Shown: positions 41,464 to 49,947, counted from the stretch's first letter. The stretch is DNA of 64,000 bases from Shimia sp. (GCF_022448905.1 NZ_JAKVCW010000005.1:124001-188000); one strand, 5' to 3'. Notes: generated from the letters alone by a model not told the origin. Made by a program: numbers and translations.

Positions 41464-43782
41464 TTAAGAAGATGGCTCGGTCACGCTGTGCAGATCGAGC
41501 AATTCGCCCAGCACGCCCCGGCTCTCCGCCGCGCCTTCCAGCAAGGCGCGATTGCGCGCCAACATGCCTTCGGTCACACGATCTGTGGCCGCCTCGGACT
41601 CGCTGCCCTCTTCCGGCGGCAAGAGATAGGTGGAGGCCCGTCGCAAGACTTCGTTCTCTGAAGCTGTCAGAGACGCCAGGTCACCGTCAAGCCAGGCTTC
41701 GGTTTCCGCCAATCCACGTTCGCCAAGCTCAGCCAGCAAACGCGCCGCTCCGGCATGATCGCCAGCCATGGCTTTGGCTTGCGCCCGCAAACGATCCGCA
41801 ACTGGGGTTTCCATACCCATAAGTTCCGCTTCCGCGCGTTTCGGCAAGGCTTCCGCCAGCGCCAAACGGGCATTCAACAGGCGTTTTTCATCCGTCGGAA
41901 TCACCGTCTGCGCGGCTTGCATCAGACGTTTGGTTTCCCCCAGGAAGCCCATCTCGAAGGTCTTATGGGCCAGCTGCAACGCAGCCGCTGTCGAAATACG
42001 CCCAGGGGAGGCCAGACGTTCCTGAATTGACCAGGAGATCACCTCAAAATCATCGGCCTGCTCCAGCACCGCCATAACCAGCTGGCTGCGCACATCTTCG
42101 GCCGCCTCAGCCCCGTCGCGGGTTTCGATGTCATTGATGATTTTGAAGGCTTCGCCAAATTCATGGCCCATCATACGCGCCAAAGCATGGGCACGGCGCA
42201 AGTCTGGCCCCATGGCGCCGCCCTTGTGTTCCACAGCCAAAGCGCCGACCAGAGACACGGTCTCCGGCGAGGGGGAGTCACCCTGCGCCACATGGTTCTC
42301 AATTAGGTCAATCACCGCCTTGGTGGAGATATCAGCGTTTTGCGTAGCAATTTCGGTAAGCGCCTCGGTGGCTTCCTCGGTGTTGCCCAGTTCCGCGTTC
42401 AGCGTGGCTTCGGCAAACTCAAAGTTGATGTCCGGCTTGGGCGATGTGCGCTCAATTCCGTTCAGAACCAGCATCGCGGCCTCGGTTTGGCCTTGCGCCA
42501 CCAACCGATTGCTCAGCTGCGGCCCAAGATATTCACGCAGATGGCGTGGCATCTTCTGCAGTGCATCCAATGCGCCGTTGACCGCGCTTTCTCCCACCAG
42601 GGTTTCGCCGGACAAGGCGGCCCACATGGCAGAGTTTCCTGCGCAATGCCCTTGGCTGGCAAAAGACGGGTTGTCCTCAGGGGGCGTGCGTCCATCCATG
42701 ATATGCGCCATGGCGATCAGGATGCTGTTCTCGCCACTTTCCGGCAGCAGATTCATGATCTGCAGAGCTTCCGCGCCAAAGGTGTAATGCACGTAGAGCT
42801 GCGCCAGCTCACGCAAAGCATCCTTGTTGGTGCGGTCAAATTCGCCCACAACTTCCTGACGCAGACGGCCAAGCTCTTGCACAAAGGTGCCTTCGCCACT
42901 CCAGTCGGCGATGTTCACCGCCGAATCCGGCAGACACATGCCGGTGGCCACTTGCCCGCTGAGCAGCGCCGCGATGTCGCGGCCCACTTCGTCAAGCACG
43001 TTATAGGCGACGATGTTCAGGTCTTTTCCAACGGCCGCTTGCGGCGGCACATGGTCCGAGCTGTTGAGCTGCGGCATTTGCGACTCAGCGGTTTTCACAG
43101 GTTTGCCAACCAGCCCGCTGGTGTCTTCCACCTCGGGAGTTTGTGCCTGCAACAGGTTCTGATTGGCCGCGCGGTCGACCTGTTTGATCAGATCACCCCG
43201 CAAGACCTGCACCTGGGCGCTGCGGTCGACAAAATTATCGATTGCCAGTAAGTCGGAAAAATCCGGCTTGGGCTCAGCGGCGGCCACCTGAACCGGCGGT
43301 GGTGTTGGGCTAGCCGCCTCAAACGACGAGAACCGGAACTGCCGCTGAGGCTTTTTTTCAACCGGCACAGCCTCGCCAAAAGATAGCGGCACCTGTGGCA
43401 GGTCGTCGTTCTGCGCAGGTGGCAGGTCGTCGCGAATGTCAAAGATCACATAGCGCCCATCGTAAGGGATCGACACAACACGGCAGGCACAGGCCAGTTC
43501 CAGTTCCAACTCACCAGCGGCGTCATTGGCCACAACATTGGCCAATCGGTCCCGCGGGATTTTGTCAAAAATGGTGCTGGTGCGCAGGTTGACGTCATCA
43601 CCCTCGATTTTGATGGTGTAAAACCGCCCGTCACGCGACACGGTCCAATCGGTTTCCGAGGAAGGCAGGGTGGCCACCAAACGGGTGAAATCTTCGTGCT
43701 CGCCGGACCGGAACAGCACGTCTTGTGCGGCCCCCGCAGAGGCCGCCAATACCATCGGAACAGCAAGCAGAAGCTGTTTCAT
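41464..43782 (-). CDS. Large secreted protein of unknown function, coupled to motA
   Basis: 772 residues. Signal peptide MKQLLLAVPMVLAASAGAAQ, then a beta-rich N-terminal part (about 20-120), a Pro-rich linker (PTPPPVQ), and a long helical part (about 270-740) with TPR-like helical repeats (ALRELAQLYVHYTFGAEAL, LAHKTFEMGFLGETKRLMQAA). There is no OmpA/peptidoglycan-binding motif, so it is not MotB. Four Cys lie near 97-99, 282 and 379. It overlaps motA by 4 bp and so is likely translated with it. A MotE-like protein is encoded upstream, which invites comparison with rhizobial MotC, but no sequence match is claimed. Confidence 0.75.
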   Translation of the reverse strand: MKQLLLAVPMVLAASAGAAQDVLFRSGEHEDFTRLVATLPSSETDWTVSRDGRFYTIKIEGDDVNLRTSTIFDKIPRDRLANVVANDAAGELELELACACRVVSIPYDGRYVIFDIRDDLPPAQNDDLPQVPLSFGEAVPVEKKPQRQFRFSSFEAASPTPPPVQVAAAEPKPDFSDLLAIDNFVDRSAQVQVLRGDLIKQVDRAANQNLLQAQTPEVEDTSGLVGKPVKTAESQMPQLNSSDHVPPQAAVGKDLNIVAYNVLDEVGRDIAALLSGQVATGMCLPDSAVNIADWSGEGTFVQELGRLRQEVVGEFDRTNKDALRELAQLYVHYTFGAEALQIMNLLPESGENSILIAMAHIMDGRTPPEDNPSFASQGHCAGNSAMWAALSGETLVGESAVNGALDALQKMPRHLREYLGPQLSNRLVAQGQTEAAMLVLNGIERTSPKPDINFEFAEATLNAELGNTEEATEALTEIATQNADISTKAVIDLIENHVAQGDSPSPETVSLVGALAVEHKGGAMGPDLRRAHALARMMGHEFGEAFKIINDIETRDGAEAAEDVRSQLVMAVLEQADDFEVISWSIQERLASPGRISTAAALQLAHKTFEMGFLGETKRLMQAAQTVIPTDEKRLLNARLALAEALPKRAEAELMGMETPVADRLRAQAKAMAGDHAGAARLLAELGERGLAETEAWLDGDLASLTASENEVLRRASTYLLPPEEGSESEAATDRVTEGMLARNRALLEGAAESRGVLGELLDLHSVTEPSS

Positions 43783-44648
43783 GCCGCTTCCTTCTTCACT
43801 TCGGCCAGCGCCTCTTCCAGCTCCGCAAACTGCGGACGGTTGTGGCCCGGCGTGTTCTGACGCCCCACCTCGATACAGATGTTTGGCGAGTGGTTGTGCA
43901 GGTTCGCAATCAGCACCTCACGGATAAGCTGATAGAAATGCGCTTCATCCTCGACCACACCTTTGATTTTGGCGGCAAACGGACCTACCAGACCATAGGC
44001 CAGGAAAACCCCGAGGAACGTCCCCACAAGCGCGCCACCGATCATGCCGCCCAGAACCTCTGGTGGTTGGTCGATCGAGCCCATGGTTTTGATAACACCC
44101 AAAACCGCCGCAACAATTCCCAGCGCCGGAAGCGCATCCGCGAGTGACTGCAACGCGTGGTTGGGGTGCATCGCATGGTGGAAATTGGCTTCGATTCGCT
44201 TCTCCAGAACCTCTTCCACCTGATGCGGGTCGTCATAGTTCATCGACGCAGAGCGCATGGTGTCGGCAATCAGGTTGATCGCTTCTTTGTCCGCAGTGAT
44301 GCGGGGGTATTTTTGGAAAATGTCGGATTCATCCGGGTTTTCGATGTGCTCTTCGATGGCCACAGGGTTTTTCCTGGCCAATCGTATGAGCTCAAACAGC
44401 AAACACAGCAGATCCTTGTAATCGTCCGGCTTCCATTTCGGGCCTTTGAAGACTTTGCCGAGATCCTTCAGCGTGTGCTTTACCACCGAGCCGTCATTGG
44501 ACACCAAAAAGGCACCAACACCGGAGCCGCCGATGATGATCATCTCAAAGGGAAGGGCCTTCATAATCGGGCCAAGACTACCACCGGCAAGAACGTATCC
44601 GCCCAACACCATGATAAAAACAACAGCGATGCCAATAATGCCTAGCAC
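43779..44648 (-). CDS. motA: Flagellar stator protein MotA
   Basis: 289 residues, four membrane segments. The stator signature (GIAVVFIMVLGGYVLAGGSLGPIM at the start; ADALPALGIVAAVLGVIKTMGSIDQPPEVLGGMIGGALVGTFLGVFLAYG for the third and fourth segments) includes the conserved Pro/Leu stretch. The cytoplasmic loop is rich in charged residues and acts on FliG. MotB is not in the window. It overlaps the 772-residue gene by 4 bp. The upstream gap of about 60 bp to the MotE-like gene could hold a promoter. Confidence 0.96.
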   Translation of the reverse strand: MLGIIGIAVVFIMVLGGYVLAGGSLGPIMKALPFEMIIIGGSGVGAFLVSNDGSVVKHTLKDLGKVFKGPKWKPDDYKDLLCLLFELIRLARKNPVAIEEHIENPDESDIFQKYPRITADKEAINLIADTMRSASMNYDDPHQVEEVLEKRIEANFHHAMHPNHALQSLADALPALGIVAAVLGVIKTMGSIDQPPEVLGGMIGGALVGTFLGVFLAYGLVGPFAAKIKGVVEDEAHFYQLIREVLIANLHNHSPNICIEVGRQNTPGHNRPQFAELEEALAEVKKEAA

Positions 44649-44708
44649 GGGTTCAAACTCCTAGTAGCGTTTCAGTCCGACCATAGGCCGACGCCGGTTA
44701 ACAAGTTC

Positions 44709-45380
44709 TCATTCGGTGGGGGTATTTGCGTTCCGACCGGCCAAAATTACGCTGATTGTGTAGGCCGCATCCGGGGCCATGCCCGCCATAACGCCCGCAG
44801 CGCTTTCAGGTTTCATACGACCGATGAAACCAGCGGCAAATTTCGGGTCCATCTCTTCAAACAGAGCGGCCACATCTTTGGGCTTCATGGTCTCATACAC
44901 TTGGGTGAGTCGCCCCAAATCGTCTTCGGCAGCGGTCTCAGACAAGGCGATCAAGCTGCGCAGACGCCCTTCGGCATCCTCCAGAGCGGCCAGTTTGCGG
45001 GTCACTTCGCCATCCGCGACGTTGAGCGCTTGCAGGCGATTCTTGATCTCTTTCTCACGCTGCTCGATGCGCTGTTCGCGTTCCTTGAACACAGCCATCA
45101 ACTCGCGCAGGTCTTCTGGCGGCTCGCAGGTTTCTGGTTTGGCCATGCTGGCCAAGGGCGATTCAAAAAGCGGCTCTTCGCGCGCCAAAGCTTCATTGGC
45201 GCTGATACCCACGCGCACGGTGGCGGAGCCAATCAAAAACGTCGCGATCAGAAACAGACTTCCCTTGGACTGTTTCCGGCGCGCTTTCTTTTTGGCCTTC
45301 GCTTTCCCTGCCGGAGCGTCCGGCTTGGTCAACGTTTCCGCAGCCGCCTTGGCGCGGGTTTTCTTGGCGTCTTTTTTCAT
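44709..45380 (-). CDS. MotE-like protein (MgtE-N-like domain)
   Basis: 223 residues from ATG 45380 (GGAG 8 nt upstream). A basic Lys/Ala-rich N-terminus precedes one hydrophobic segment (about 42-62), then a coiled coil (EREQRIEQREKEIKNRLQAL) and an MgtE-N-like C-terminal domain (TQVYETMKPKDVAALFEEMDPKFAAGFIGRMKPE). In Sinorhizobium meliloti MotE is a chaperone of the periplasmic motor protein MotC. A Cys just before the coiled coil (TCEPPEDL) could support disulfide linkage. Gene order here is DUF208-like gene, MotE-like, motA, 772-residue gene. Confidence 0.82.
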   Translation of the reverse strand: MKKDAKKTRAKAAAETLTKPDAPAGKAKAKKKARRKQSKGSLFLIATFLIGSATVRVGISANEALAREEPLFESPLASMAKPETCEPPEDLRELMAVFKEREQRIEQREKEIKNRLQALNVADGEVTRKLAALEDAEGRLRSLIALSETAAEDDLGRLTQVYETMKPKDVAALFEEMDPKFAAGFIGRMKPESAAGVMAGMAPDAAYTISVILAGRNANTPTE

Positions 45381-45394
45381 CACATACGCTCCAG

Positions 45395-46021
45395 TTAGGC
45401 GACGTGGCGTTTAAACATGGTGCCAGCTTCAGGCGCTTTGTCCTCTGCCGCAGGCTTCGCGGCCGCCGGTGCGGCCTCTGCCTGCATGGCTGCCAGAGCC
45501 ATCGCCGCCTTTTTCTTGGCTTTTTTCTTGGCTTTTTTCTTGGCGCGACGGATCAACTTGGCTTCTTCTGCTGCAATGGCTTCTGCCTGCATCCGGGCCC
45601 AGTTTTCATCCTCGGCTGTTTCTTCCGCCGATTCGGGTTCCGCAATCTCTGCCTCTACAGGGGCCTCTGCCTTCGGTTCAGGGGTGTCTTCTACCTCTTC
45701 CGGTTCCGGCGCGGCCTTTGCTTTGGCAGGTTTTGCGTCTTCGATGTCGTGCATCGCGGCCATCATCAGCTCAAGACGTTTAGAAACCCCTTCTGCTCGC
45801 TGCGTTAGCGCTTCCAGGCGTTCGGTGGATTTACCAGCGGTGCCTTGTGCGGCCTTCAGGGTGCGGGTCATGTCGTCCACCTGGGCGGACAAAACCGCCA
45901 CGGCTCCGCCCACACCTGATTCCAAATCGTTGAATTTGGACAGGCGGCGCGCTAGCACAAAACAATAGATGCCTGCCCCGAGGGCACCGGCTACCAACAA
46001 GATATCTGCGATCAAGTTCAT
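45395..46021 (-). CDS. Unknown membrane-anchored protein with Lys/Ala-rich C-terminus
   Basis: 208 residues. One N-terminal membrane segment (about 4-24), a coiled-coil stretch with Gln/Thr/Leu heptads (VLSAQVDDMTRTLKAAQGTAG), an acidic Pro/Glu linker, and a strongly basic AKKKAKKKAKKKA tract. It may correspond to the DUF6468-type proteins seen in alphaproteobacterial flagellar clusters, though I cannot confirm. It lies in the minus-strand fliL-to-motA unit, 11 bp after the FliL gene stop and 14 bp before the MotE-like start. Confidence 0.6.
   Translation of the reverse strand: MNLIADILLVAGALGAGIYCFVLARRLSKFNDLESGVGGAVAVLSAQVDDMTRTLKAAQGTAGKSTERLEALTQRAEGVSKRLELMMAAMHDIEDAKPAKAKAAPEPEEVEDTPEPKAEAPVEAEIAEPESAEETAEDENWARMQAEAIAAEEAKLIRRAKKKAKKKAKKKAAMALAAMQAEAAPAAAKPAAEDKAPEAGTMFKRHVA
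45509..45544. repeat. Three 12-bp tandem repeats within a coding region
   Basis: Three near-identical units of TTTTTTCTTGGC (first copy with one mismatch) encode the AKKK tract on the minus strand. Such a homopolymer-rich repeat could change length by replication slippage in multiples of 12 bp, adding or removing four residues. Confidence 0.6.
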
Positions 46022-46032
46022 CTCGACACTCC

Positions 46033-46527
46033 TCAGTTCAACACGAATTCCATGACCAGAAGGTCGGAAACTCGTTCAGGTCCGGTTACAATTTGTACGC
46101 GACGCAGCATTTGCGACCGCAGGGTCACCAGCGCATCCGGCGATTCGATGTCCGATGTGTTCAGCGCCCGCAGATAGCCGTTCAGCACATCCACAACACG
46201 CGGCAACACCCGCTCGACTTCTTCCTGATGATCGCTTGGCACTTCCAACTGGGCGCGGAACCGCAGGTAGTCGGCGCCGCCACTGGAAGTCAGTGAAACA
46301 ATAAGAGGGTCCATGCCGACGTAAACAACGTCAGGCAGTGCTTCGATCTCTTCCGCAGGCGCCGATTCTTCGGCCACTTCAGCAGAATCATCCCCCAAAA
46401 TCATGCCCGAATAGACGGCATAAAATCCGCCGCCGCCGCCAACCAAAGCCAGCACGAGCCCAATGATTAAAGGGAGTTTTGACGCTTTTTTCGGTGCGTC
46501 TTCTGTCTCGACAGTTTCGTCAGTCAT
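46033..46527 (-). CDS. fliL: Flagellar basal body-associated protein FliL
   Basis: 164 residues from ATG 46527; an open frame to 46566 lacks a better start. One membrane segment near 19-42 (PLIIGLVLALVGGGGGFYAVY), acidic linker, then the FliL domain with VYVGMDPLIVSLTSSGGADYLRFRAQLE and the C-terminal DLLVMEFVLN that matches the family end. FliL associates with MotA/MotB and the rotor. It is divergent from fliF; a second FliL-like gene lies at 36.1 kb. Confidence 0.92.
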   Translation of the reverse strand: MTDETVETEDAPKKASKLPLIIGLVLALVGGGGGFYAVYSGMILGDDSAEVAEESAPAEEIEALPDVVYVGMDPLIVSLTSSGGADYLRFRAQLEVPSDHQEEVERVLPRVVDVLNGYLRALNTSDIESPDALVTLRSQMLRRVQIVTGPERVSDLLVMEFVLN

Positions 46528-46573
46528 CACAGGTTCCAAATTCTTTGTCCCTGCAACTTCTCCCATACAGAAA

Positions 46574-46588
46574 CTAACCGATTATTAA
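46574..46588. promoter_or_regulatory. CtrA-type site between fliL and fliF
   Basis: CTAA-CCGATTA-TTAA matches the CtrA consensus TTAA-N7-TTAA with one mismatch in the first half. It is centred in the 123-bp divergent gap, 48 bp from the fliL start and 62 bp from the fliF start, a good position to control both. Confidence 0.55.
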
Positions 46589-46650
46589 GTCTGTTGAGAG
46601 AAACAGTTCGTGACGGTCGTGCAGAAGGTGCGATCCCACGGAGAAGAAAC

Positions 46651-48300
46651 GTGCAACAATTTTTGAATATGTGGACAGCAATGGACAATCGGCGAAAGGT
46701 GATCGTCGTATTGGCCACGATTGCGGTTTTTGCGACCGTATTGTCTTTGGGTCGGGTCGCCACCAAACCGGGAATGGCCCTTCTATATAGTGGTTTGGAA
46801 AGCGGAGCGGCTGGCGATGTCGTCACAGCTCTGGAACAACGCGGCGCCATTTATGAAGTGCGCGGCGGATCTATTTATGTAGCTTCCGGTTCCCGGGATG
46901 AGCTGCGCATGACGCTCGCCAGCGAAGGTTTGCCTGCCAATACGACTCAGGGGTACGAGCTTCTCGATTCGCTTTCGGGTTTTGGCACCACCTCGCAAAT
47001 GTTTGACGCAGCCTACTGGCGCGCCAAAGAAGGTGAGTTGGCTCGAACAATTGTTGTGAGCCCTCTGATCAGCCAGGCACGTGTGCATATTGCAAACGCC
47101 TCCTCCAATCCTTTTCAACGGCATATCAAACCGTCCGCCTCCGTGACGATCACCACACCTGCCGGAGATTTGCCCAACAAACATGCGCAAGCGCTGCGGT
47201 TTCTTGTGGCCTCTGCGGTCTCCGGTCTCTCTCCCGAAGATGTTGCCATTATTGATGGCAGCGGCGGTCTGGTGGGCGTGGCGGATGAAACCAGCACCAA
47301 AGTGGGTGACAATAAAGAAGAAGAAACCCGTCTGGCGGTTCAGCGTATGCTGGAAGCCCGCGTGGGTCCGGGCAATGCGGTTGTCGAAGTCAGCATCGAG
47401 ACGGTGACCGAGACCGAATCTATCACCGAGCGTATTTTTGATCCTGCGAGCCGTGTGGCGATCAGCACCGACACCGAAGAGCGCAGCACCGATTCTCAAA
47501 ACGCGGCCGGTCAGGTGACCGTGGCCTCCAATCTACCGGATGGGGATGCCGCCGGAAGCTCTGGCTCCACCAACCAGAACCGCGAAACCCGCGAGCGCAT
47601 CAATTACGAGGTGTCCGAGACCCAGCGTGAAATTCTGCGTCAGCCTGGCGCGGTGAAACGTATGACTGTGGCGGTGTTGGTGAACGGCACACAAACCGAA
47701 AATGATCTTGGCGAGCCTGTTGTAACCCCGCGTCCCGACGAAGAACTCGAAGCGCTGCGTGAACTGGTGGCCTCTGCGGTGGGCTTTAACGAAGCCCGCG
47801 GGGACGTGATCACCCTGAAGTCGATGAACTTCCAGCCGGTCCTGCCAATGGGCACCTCTGCCGAATCCTCCATGTTTAAAGGCATGGAACTTGACCTGAT
47901 GTCGATCATCCAAACCGCGGTGCTGGCGATTGTGGCGCTGGTACTGGGCCTGTTTGTGGTCCGTCCATTGCTGGCCGGTGGCGGCAGTCGCGAACTGAAC
48001 GAACTGGGTGACGCCCCAATGTTGCCGGATCTTGGCGGTGAAGACGGTGACTTCCCGGCCATGGCGCCAATGATGGGCGACATGGGTGGCGACATGGGCA
48101 TGCCAATGGCGATTGGCGACATGGGTGGCGACGTTGGTGGCCTGCCTGATCTGGGTGGCGGCCTGCCTGCGCTGGGCGGTGACGGTGGTGGCATGTCGCA
48201 ATCTGATGCCGCAGACCGTCTGCGTGGCCTGATCAGCGACCGCAAAGATGAAACCGTGGAGATTCTCCGTAACTGGCTCGATGATCGTGAGGAAGCCTGA
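46651..48300 (+). CDS. fliF: Flagellar MS-ring protein FliF
   Basis: 549 residues from a GTG with GGAG 8 nt upstream; the earlier open frame does not fit the family start (QQFLNMWTAMDNRRK). Membrane segments near 20-40 and 425-445, with the large periplasmic YscJ-like domain between. The cytoplasmic C-terminus has an unusual Met/Gly/Asp-rich stretch (about 475-525) before the segment that docks on FliG (RLRGLISDRKDETVEILRNWLDD). First gene of the fliF-fliH-fliN-fliP operon, overlapping the next by 1 bp. Confidence 0.94.
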   Translation: MQQFLNMWTAMDNRRKVIVVLATIAVFATVLSLGRVATKPGMALLYSGLESGAAGDVVTALEQRGAIYEVRGGSIYVASGSRDELRMTLASEGLPANTTQGYELLDSLSGFGTTSQMFDAAYWRAKEGELARTIVVSPLISQARVHIANASSNPFQRHIKPSASVTITTPAGDLPNKHAQALRFLVASAVSGLSPEDVAIIDGSGGLVGVADETSTKVGDNKEEETRLAVQRMLEARVGPGNAVVEVSIETVTETESITERIFDPASRVAISTDTEERSTDSQNAAGQVTVASNLPDGDAAGSSGSTNQNRETRERINYEVSETQREILRQPGAVKRMTVAVLVNGTQTENDLGEPVVTPRPDEELEALRELVASAVGFNEARGDVITLKSMNFQPVLPMGTSAESSMFKGMELDLMSIIQTAVLAIVALVLGLFVVRPLLAGGGSRELNELGDAPMLPDLGGEDGDFPAMAPMMGDMGGDMGMPMAIGDMGGDVGGLPDLGGGLPALGGDGGGMSQSDAADRLRGLISDRKDETVEILRNWLDDREEA

Positions 48301-48899
48301 TGTCGATTTCCCATCTGTTTGAAGACTTTGGCGGCATCACCGCCCCAGAGCCGGAACCTGTCGCAACACAGGAGGACGGCAATGAAGATGACATGCTCGA
48401 ATCCTTTGAGCAGGGCTACAAAGCTGGTTGGGACGACGCGATCAGCGCCAAGTCGGAGGAACACGCCAGTGTGTCTGCTGCCCTCTCCACCAAATTGAAC
48501 GATCTGTCTTTCACCTACCACGAGGCGCGCGAAGCGATTCTCGCCGATCTCGCCCCCACGGTGGAGAAAGCCATCATGACTGTGCTGCCAGAGGTGGCCC
48601 GTCAGGCCGTTGGCGCCTTGGCCGTGGAACAGCTGCACAAAATTGTGCGCGATAACAGTGAAACCCCGGTGGTGTTGTCCACAGCGCCGGATTGCTACCA
48701 GCCGGTCATCGACGTCATGCCCGAAGACCAAACATTCCCCGTCGAAGTGGTGCGCGACGAAAACCTGGCAGAAGGCCAGGTGCGTTTTGAATTTGCCCAA
48801 CGCGAACGCCTGATTGATCTCAGCGAGGTTCTCGAAGCTGTTGCTGAAGCAATGGCTGCGTTCACACATGAAACACGCAAGGAGGCCCAGAATGGCTGA
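48300..48899 (+). CDS. FliH-like flagellar export protein
   Basis: 199 residues. Acidic N-terminus, then FEQGYKAGWDDAISAKSEE and helices leading to a C-terminal domain with VVRDENLAEGQVRFEF. The FEQGYKAGWDDA pattern (GYxxG) and general layout are those of FliH, the regulator of FliI, but conservation is low. Overlaps fliF by 1 bp and fliN by 8 bp. Its partner ATPase gene fliI is at 30.6 kb. Confidence 0.72.
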   Translation: MSISHLFEDFGGITAPEPEPVATQEDGNEDDMLESFEQGYKAGWDDAISAKSEEHASVSAALSTKLNDLSFTYHEAREAILADLAPTVEKAIMTVLPEVARQAVGALAVEQLHKIVRDNSETPVVLSTAPDCYQPVIDVMPEDQTFPVEVVRDENLAEGQVRFEFAQRERLIDLSEVLEAVAEAMAAFTHETRKEAQNG

Positions 48900-49173
48900 T
48901 CCAACTCTCAAATCTGAATCCGGCAACCCGTTCACCTCTGTACCTGTGGAGATCACCATCTCCGTGGGCAAGGCACGACCGTTGATCGGCGACCTGCTGA
49001 ACATGAACGAAAACTCGGTTCTGCCGCTCGACAAACGTGTGGATGACCCGGTGGAGCTTTATGTGGGCGACAAACTCATCGCCCGCGGCGAGCTTGAGGA
49101 AATGGAAGGCGGACAGGAAGGCCAGCTGGCCGTGCGCCTAACCGAAGTGGCAGAGTTCGAAAGCGGTCTGTGA
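48892..49173 (+). CDS. fliN: Flagellar motor switch protein FliN
   Basis: 93 residues from ATG 48892. SpoA/FliN domain with VPVEITISVGKARPLIGDLLNMNENSVLPLDKRVDDPVELYVGDKLIARGELE. FliN belongs to the C ring with FliM and FliG. Neither of these was recognised in the window. Overlaps the FliH-like gene by 8 bp and fliP by 1 bp. Confidence 0.93.
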   Translation: MADPTLKSESGNPFTSVPVEITISVGKARPLIGDLLNMNENSVLPLDKRVDDPVELYVGDKLIARGELEEMEGGQEGQLAVRLTEVAEFESGL

Positions 49174-49910
49174 TGATCCGCGCGGCTTTTCTTGCCGTCA
49201 CCTTCTCCACCGTCTTTCTCTTTATGGCAGATTCGGCCTCGGCGCAGGATCTGTCCATTCCGATCACCCAAGACGGCTCGCTGACGGCACGCAGCATTCA
49301 AATCTTTCTCCTGATCACGGTTCTCAGCCTCGCGCCGGGGATTGCGATCATGGTCACCTGTTTCCCTTTCATCGTGACGGTGCTCTCGATCCTGCGTCAG
49401 GCCATTGGTCTGCAGCAATCTCCGCCCAATATGATGATGGTCTCGCTGGCGATGTTCCTGACCTACTACGTCATGGAGCCGGTTTTCACACAGGCCTGGA
49501 CCACTGGCGTCGAGCCCCTGATGGCGGAACTGATCGACATCGAAACCGCCTTTGAGCTGACCGCGGAACCCTTCCGTCAATTTATGGCCGCCCGCTTGGA
49601 CCCGGACACCTACACCCATCTGGCGTCGTTGCGCCCGGATACGGTGGACACCGCCCCCGGCCCGGACTCGCCCCTATCGGTTCTGGTGCCCAGCTTCATG
49701 CTCTCGGAAATTGCCCGCGCGTTTCAGATCGGCTTCCTGATCTTCCTGCCGTTCCTGATCATCGACCTCGTGGTCGCCGCCGTGCTGATGTCCATGGGGA
49801 TGATGATGGTCCCGCCCGCGATTGTGTCTTTGCCATTTAAACTGTCTTTCTTTGTGATCGCAGACGGCTGGAGCCTGATCGCAGGCAGTTTGGTGCGCAG
49901 CTACTTCTAA
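49173..49910 (+). CDS. fliP: Flagellar export gate protein FliP
   Basis: 245 residues from ATG 49173; a GTG 3 bp upstream is also possible. Signal peptide (MIRAAFLAV...ASAQ), then four membrane segments with TVLSILRQAIGLQQSPPNMMM and the C-terminal FLIFLPFLIIDLVVAAVLMSMGMMMVPP. FliP forms the core of the FliPQR pore; the N-terminal signal peptide is normal in this family. Ends the fliF operon. Confidence 0.95.
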   Translation: MIRAAFLAVTFSTVFLFMADSASAQDLSIPITQDGSLTARSIQIFLLITVLSLAPGIAIMVTCFPFIVTVLSILRQAIGLQQSPPNMMMVSLAMFLTYYVMEPVFTQAWTTGVEPLMAELIDIETAFELTAEPFRQFMAARLDPDTYTHLASLRPDTVDTAPGPDSPLSVLVPSFMLSEIARAFQIGFLIFLPFLIIDLVVAAVLMSMGMMMVPPAIVSLPFKLSFFVIADGWSLIAGSLVRSYF

Positions 49911-49915
49911 AACCG

Positions 49916-49947
49916 CACGCGCCGCTTCCCTTTTGAGGCGGCGCGTG
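49916..49947 (+). terminator. Hairpin after fliP
   Basis: CACGCGCCGC / GCGGCGCGTG form a perfect 10-bp stem with a 12-nt loop just after the fliP stop. There is no T run after it, so termination efficiency is uncertain. Confidence 0.6.

Noticed and set aside
41464-43782. The 772-residue gene as MotB
   Set aside because: It has a cleavable signal peptide and TPR-like helices, but no membrane helix with the stator Asp and no OmpA-like peptidoglycan-binding domain.
45509-45544. CRISPR or regulatory repeat array
   Set aside because: Units are 12 bp without spacers and lie in frame inside a coding region.
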